A stretch of DNA of 17,591 bases from JABCPO02 sp052174015 (lineage in GTDB: Bacteria > Bacillota > Clostridia > TANB77 > CAG-508), in contig JBQMXM010000018.1 of the NCBI GenBank assembly GCA_052174015.1, positions 1 through 17,591 of the forward strand, written 5' to 3'. Below are positions 14,746 to 17,591 of the stretch, in pieces (positions within the stretch are counted from its first letter, which is position 1; every line of letters begins with the position of its first letter). The position numbers and the translations under genes are program-made. Under the pieces are notes generated by a model, which was given only the letters and a program-made list of their open reading frames with translations, was not told the DNA's origin and ran no database searches.

Positions 14746-15197
14746 TGGAAAAAGACTATATTGTATATGTAGAAAATGAGATGGAAACAAAAAAAGTAGC
14801 TAAAGAATTGTTAAATAAGATTGGAGGAATAGATACAAAATCAACAATAATATTAACAGGAGATTTAGGTACAGGAAAAACAAAATTCACAGAAGGTATA
14901 TTAGAAGAATATGGATATGAAGAACAAATTTCAAGTCCAACATTTACTATAATAAATATATATGAAGATTATTCTGATGATACTAAACCTAAAGTTTGTC
15001 ATTTTGATGTGTATAGATTAAAAAATTCAGAAGAATTATTAGATATAGGTGGAGAAGAAACGATCGGCACTTGTTTAAACATTATAGAATGGGGAGAAAT
15101 AGTTTCAGATATATTTGATGAATATATTCATGTTATTATAGAAAAAATAGATGAAAGTGAAAAAAGGAAAATAACAGTAAAATGGAAGAAAAAATAG
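14745..15197 (+). CDS. tsaE: tRNA t6A biosynthesis ATPase TsaE
   Basis: TsaE is the ATPase that resets the TsaB-TsaD complex during synthesis of threonylcarbamoyladenosine (t6A) at A37 of tRNAs reading ANN codons. From ATG 14745 the protein has 150 residues, typical. Motifs: Walker A GDLGTGKT (39-46), SPTF (64-67), HFDVYRL (86-92) and EWGE (115-118). The longer frame from ATG 14730 would add five residues but lacks a ribosome-binding site. It overlaps the preceding gene by one base (TAATG) and tsaB by 16 bases, a sign of tight coupling. Placing essential tsaE behind a surface-protein gene means transcription of the two is linked unless an internal promoter exists. Confidence 0.96.
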   Translation: MEKDYIVYVENEMETKKVAKELLNKIGGIDTKSTIILTGDLGTGKTKFTEGILEEYGYEEQISSPTFTIINIYEDYSDDTKPKVCHFDVYRLKNSEELLDIGGEETIGTCLNIIEWGEIVSDIFDEYIHVIIEKIDESEKRKITVKWKKK

Positions 15198-15913
15198 TTT
15201 TAGCAATAGATACAACAAGTAAGATATCAAGTATATGTATAAAAGTAAATGAAAAAATATATATTAAAGAAGATAAAAGTGGAGCAACACATTCAAAAAC
15301 ATTAATTCCTTCACTAATATCAATGATAGAAGAAAAAAATATAGATAAGAATAATATTAAAAATATTATAGTTTGTGTAGGTCCAGGTTCATTTACAGGA
15401 ATTAGAATAGGTATAGCAAGTGCCAAAGGTATAGCTTTTAATAAGGATATTGGAGTACTTGAAATAACATCATTAGAATTACTAGCTAGAAATGTAACTA
15501 GAAAGTTAAGAGAAGAAAATATACAAAAAACAGAAAAATTAAAAACATATATAATTAGTAATATAGATGCAAAAAACAATCAAGTATATTATGGAATATA
15601 TGAATTTAAAAACAATGTATTAGAAAAAATAGAAGAAGTAGCTTCTACTAAAGATATATTATTAGAAAAAATACAACAATATAGTAATCATAAACTATAT
15701 ATAGTAGGAGATAGTATAAATATAACAGATATAGAAAAAAATATAGAGAATATTGAGATAGTATCAGATAATGAACAAACAACATTATCTGCAATAGATA
15801 AATATATAGAGTTAGAAAAAAATAATAAGTTAGTAGAAAATTTAAAAAAAGAGAACGAAATTTTACCAAATTATTTAAAAAAATCACAAGCTCAAAGATT
15901 AAAAAATAATTAG
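15182..15913 (+). CDS. tsaB: tRNA t6A biosynthesis protein TsaB
   Basis: TsaB is the catalytically inactive ASKHA-fold partner of TsaD in the t6A synthase. The 243 residues show AIDTTSKISSICI (8-20), HSKTL (37-41) and VGPGSFTGIRIG (66-77), the hallmark stretch. The C-terminal half is Lys/Glu/Asn-rich and poorly conserved, as usual. It overlaps tsaE by 16 bases; the nearest Shine-Dalgarno-like site (AAAGGA, 15163-15168) is 13 bases upstream, so coupling to tsaE is likely. In many Firmicutes tsaB is followed by rimI and tsaD; here a BspA-like surface gene follows, and tsaD must be elsewhere. Confidence 0.96.
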   Translation: MEEKIVLAIDTTSKISSICIKVNEKIYIKEDKSGATHSKTLIPSLISMIEEKNIDKNNIKNIIVCVGPGSFTGIRIGIASAKGIAFNKDIGVLEITSLELLARNVTRKLREENIQKTEKLKTYIISNIDAKNNQVYYGIYEFKNNVLEKIEEVASTKDILLEKIQQYSNHKLYIVGDSINITDIEKNIENIEIVSDNEQTTLSAIDKYIELEKNNKLVENLKKENEILPNYLKKSQAQRLKNN

Positions 15914-15925
15914 AAGGAAAATGTA

Positions 15926-17209
15926 ATGGAGAGTAATAATAAACATAAAGTAAAAAAGAATGTAAAATATATATTAATAATTATGCTATTAACAATAGCA
16001 ATTATATCTATAAAACCATTAATATATAATTCAGAGTGGGAAAATGAACAATTGCAAACAAAAACTAGCAAAGATATTATAACTAAAGAAAAAGATTTAT
16101 TAAATATAGCATATGCAGAATATAGACAAAGTTATCCAGAACTTGCCAAAAACAGAGAATTAGATTTAAAAAAATTTAATACAAAATTATTAAATATAGA
16201 TAAAGATAGAAAATACAATATAATTAAAGATGGTGAGGATTATGAAGTATATTTCTTAGATAACTTTATAGAAACTGAAGCTAAATATATTATTAGAACA
16301 GATATACATAGAATAGATATACAAAAAACTCATACATTACCTGATGAAAAAATAATAGAAGAAAATACTATTATGAAACAAGAAGGAGATTATACAGATA
16401 CATCTTTAACTTTTTTAAATACTAAGATACCTAGAAGAACGATAGAAAGTATACAATTTCAAAATAGTTTTTATGATAAACCATTAAACAAAAAAGAAGT
16501 ATATGATGTATCTGAAAATAGGAATGGAAAAGTAGTATGTTGGGTAAAAGATGAAGACTTAAACGGACTATTTGAATTATATGTAGCTTCAGAAAAAGGA
16601 AGTATTGTATTAAATCAAGATTCATCATTATTGCTTGCATATATAGGGGATAATAAAAATGCAACAGACAAAAAATGTATTTATGGATTAGATGCTTTAG
16701 ATTATAGAAAAGTTAAAAAAATGAATAGAACATTCTATAGAACAGGATATAATACAATGTATTCAATAGACTTTAATCCGATTGATACTAGAAATGTAGA
16801 AGAAATGATAGGTACATTTGAAGAATGTGGATTTAAAAATTTAAGAAGTGTATCATTATATACTTTAGATTTAAGAAAAGCTAAAGATGTTACTAATATT
16901 TTTAAAGGTTTAGGATTTGAAAAAATGGAGAGTCTAGGACTTGGACATAATTCATACATAAATAATGGAACAAAAATGAAAAATATGTTTAAAGATACAG
17001 GAAAAAACAATTTAGGAATATTAGAATATAATGGAACAGCTAAAGATTTTAGTATTAAATTTAGAAATATACTAAATAATAAAGAAACAAGATTATATAA
17101 AGAAAACTTTTCTAATTTAACACATTTTATTTTTTTTGATAATAAACTATACCCATTCAACTTAGATAAAATTAATAATGAGATATACAAAGAAGATGAT
17201 AATAAATAA
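15926..17209 (+). CDS. membrane-anchored BspA-type leucine-rich repeat surface protein
   Basis: The 427-residue protein has a basic N-terminus and one hydrophobic helix (about 15-33), with no lipobox, so it is probably an uncleaved anchor with the rest outside. Residues about 35-170 are unrecognised. Residues about 173-256 resemble the cap that precedes BspA/DUF285 repeats: YDVSENRNGKVVCWV (193-207), then LYVASEKGSIV. Four 28-residue repeats begin at 259, 287, 315 and 343, with pattern D-x-R-x-V, then M, then F eleven residues after the Asp (F270, F298, F326; F355 in the last, one residue later), then G. BspA proteins in Tannerella and others mediate adhesion; that role here is inference. AAGGA (15914-15918) sits seven bases before ATG. 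It is last in the operon, followed by a strong terminator. Confidence 0.85.
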   Translation: MESNNKHKVKKNVKYILIIMLLTIAIISIKPLIYNSEWENEQLQTKTSKDIITKEKDLLNIAYAEYRQSYPELAKNRELDLKKFNTKLLNIDKDRKYNIIKDGEDYEVYFLDNFIETEAKYIIRTDIHRIDIQKTHTLPDEKIIEENTIMKQEGDYTDTSLTFLNTKIPRRTIESIQFQNSFYDKPLNKKEVYDVSENRNGKVVCWVKDEDLNGLFELYVASEKGSIVLNQDSSLLLAYIGDNKNATDKKCIYGLDALDYRKVKKMNRTFYRTGYNTMYSIDFNPIDTRNVEEMIGTFEECGFKNLRSVSLYTLDLRKAKDVTNIFKGLGFEKMESLGLGHNSYINNGTKMKNMFKDTGKNNLGILEYNGTAKDFSIKFRNILNNKETRLYKENFSNLTHFIFFDNKLYPFNLDKINNEIYKEDDNK

Positions 17210-17236
17210 AATACATACCATAAATAAAAATATGAT

Positions 17237-17270
17237 AATAGGATAAGTATAAATACTTATCCTATTTTAT
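17237..17270 (+). terminator. terminator closing the ten-gene operon
   Basis: AATAGGATAAGTA (17237-17249) pairs perfectly with TACTTATCCTATT (17254-17266) around a four-base loop, followed by a short T-rich tail (17265-17270). It lies 28 bases after the stop of the BspA-like gene. No comparable hairpin occurs between 9975 and this point. Confidence 0.88.
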
Positions 17271-17301
17271 AATATTACAATAGTATTAAAAAAACATCTC
17301 A

Positions 17302-17322
17302 ATATATATATATATATATATA
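17302..17322. repeat. (TA)n microsatellite, about 10 units
   Basis: An uninterrupted alternating A/T run of 21 bases lies between the operon terminator and the second pilin-like gene. Such tracts are prone to slipped-strand length changes and melt easily. It is about 70 bases upstream of the start codon at 17391. Confidence 0.9.
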
Positions 17323-17330
17323 GTAAATCA

Positions 17331-17355
17331 ACACTTATAGCCTTATACTAAGTGT
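17331..17355 (+). other. hairpin in the leader region of the second pilin-like gene
   Basis: ACACTTA (17331-17337) pairs with TAAGTGT (17349-17355) around an 11-base loop, with no T run, so it is not a terminator. It sits about 35 bases before the start codon. A TATAAT at 17364-17369 lies just downstream but has no convincing -35, so the hairpin could be an operator or a leader structure. Confidence 0.4.
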
Positions 17356-17390
17356 AATAGTAATATAATATGATAAAGTTAGGAGATGTA

Positions 17391-17591
17391 ATGTATAAAC
17401 AAAATAAGAATAATGGTATAACACTAATTGCGTTAGTGCTTACAATAATAGTGTTACTTATACTTGCAGGAGTTGTACTTAGTTTAGCACTTGGACAAAA
17501 TGGATTAGTTTTTAAAGCAAGAGAAACTAAACAAGAACAAGAAATAGCACAAGAAAAAGATAAAATAATTACAGCATATGGAGCAACTTTT
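17391..17591 (+). CDS. pilin-like protein with prepilin-type N-terminus, cut by the window end
   Basis: ATG 17391 follows AGGAG (17381-17385) and the frame is open for 67 codons to the window edge. After a short basic leader (MYKQNKNNG, Gly9) comes ITLIALVLTIIVLLILAGVV, a hydrophobic helix of about 23 residues, then a polar helical stretch rich in Gln, Glu and Lys. G|ITLIAL at the start of such a helix is the prepilin peptidase site form seen in many gut Clostridia, with Ala in place of Glu at +5. The short leader makes this the more convincing of the two pilin-like genes in the window. The C-terminal part and thus the functional class are outside it. Confidence 0.85.
   Translation, partial: MYKQNKNNGITLIALVLTIIVLLILAGVVLSLALGQNGLVFKARETKQEQEIAQEKDKIITAYGATF

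Noticed and set aside
15136..17190. Long minus-strand frames opposite tsaB and the BspA-like gene
   Set aside because: They are hydrophobic Ile/Phe/Leu/Ser-rich translations typical of the complement of Lys/Glu/Asn-rich genes, with no promoters or ribosome-binding sites.
1..17591. Mollicutes genetic code (TGA = Trp)
   Set aside because: Trp codons are TGG, and TGA ends yigZ at its normal family length, overlapping the ruvB start.

Overview
The window is an A+T-rich bacterial chromosome segment, roughly three quarters A+T by eye. Shine-Dalgarno sites of the GGAGG type, sigma-A-like promoters and AGA as the dominant arginine codon suggest a low-GC Firmicute. InlB_B repeats, a BspA-type leucine-rich surface protein and short-leader pilin-like genes (KNG|ITLIAL type) are most reminiscent of uncultured gut Clostridia. 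Trp is encoded by TGG and one gene (yigZ) stops at TGA, so the standard bacterial code applies. The lineage is inference; no 16S is present.

Layout. (1) 1-162: 3' part of tRNA-Asn(GUU) and a complete 5S rRNA three bases behind it, the tail of an rRNA/tRNA transcript. (2) 163-1160: a stand-alone 203-residue protein of unknown function behind a structured leader, with a strong terminator. (3) 1240-4393: a 1001-residue fusion of a UDPGP-family pyrophosphorylase and a PgcA-type phosphohexomutase, with its own promoter and terminator. (4) 4562-7281: ftsA and ftsZ, closed by a bidirectional terminator. (5) 7286-7792 (minus): a small membrane protein of unknown function, divergent from (6) 8014-9858, an AMP-binding acyl-CoA synthetase whose terminator stem is built from two perfect DnaA boxes. 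(7) 9975-17270: one tight ten-gene run: yigZ, ruvB, PAP2 phosphatase, queH, a 50-residue lysine-rich protein, a pilin-like protein, a membrane-anchored InlB_B-repeat protein, tsaE, tsaB and a BspA-like surface protein. (8) 17302-17591: a (TA)n tract, a hairpin and the start of a second pilin-like gene cut by the window end.

How the genes fit together. The fusion enzyme should take glucose-6-phosphate to glucose-1-phosphate and on to UDP-glucose, or a related UDP-hexose, for envelope polymers. It lies directly before the divisome pair ftsA-ftsZ. In the long operon, queH (wobble base 34) and tsaE/tsaB (t6A at base 37) both serve the tRNA anticodon loop; tRNA-Asn is the one isoacceptor that belongs to both substrate sets. 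The same operon carries DNA repair (ruvB), lipid-phosphate recycling (PAP2) and three envelope-anchored proteins. I found no integrase, transposase, CRISPR array, defence system or prophage gene. The points of most interest are the fusion enzyme beside ftsAZ, the DnaA-box terminator and the cell-surface cassette inside the tRNA-modification operon.
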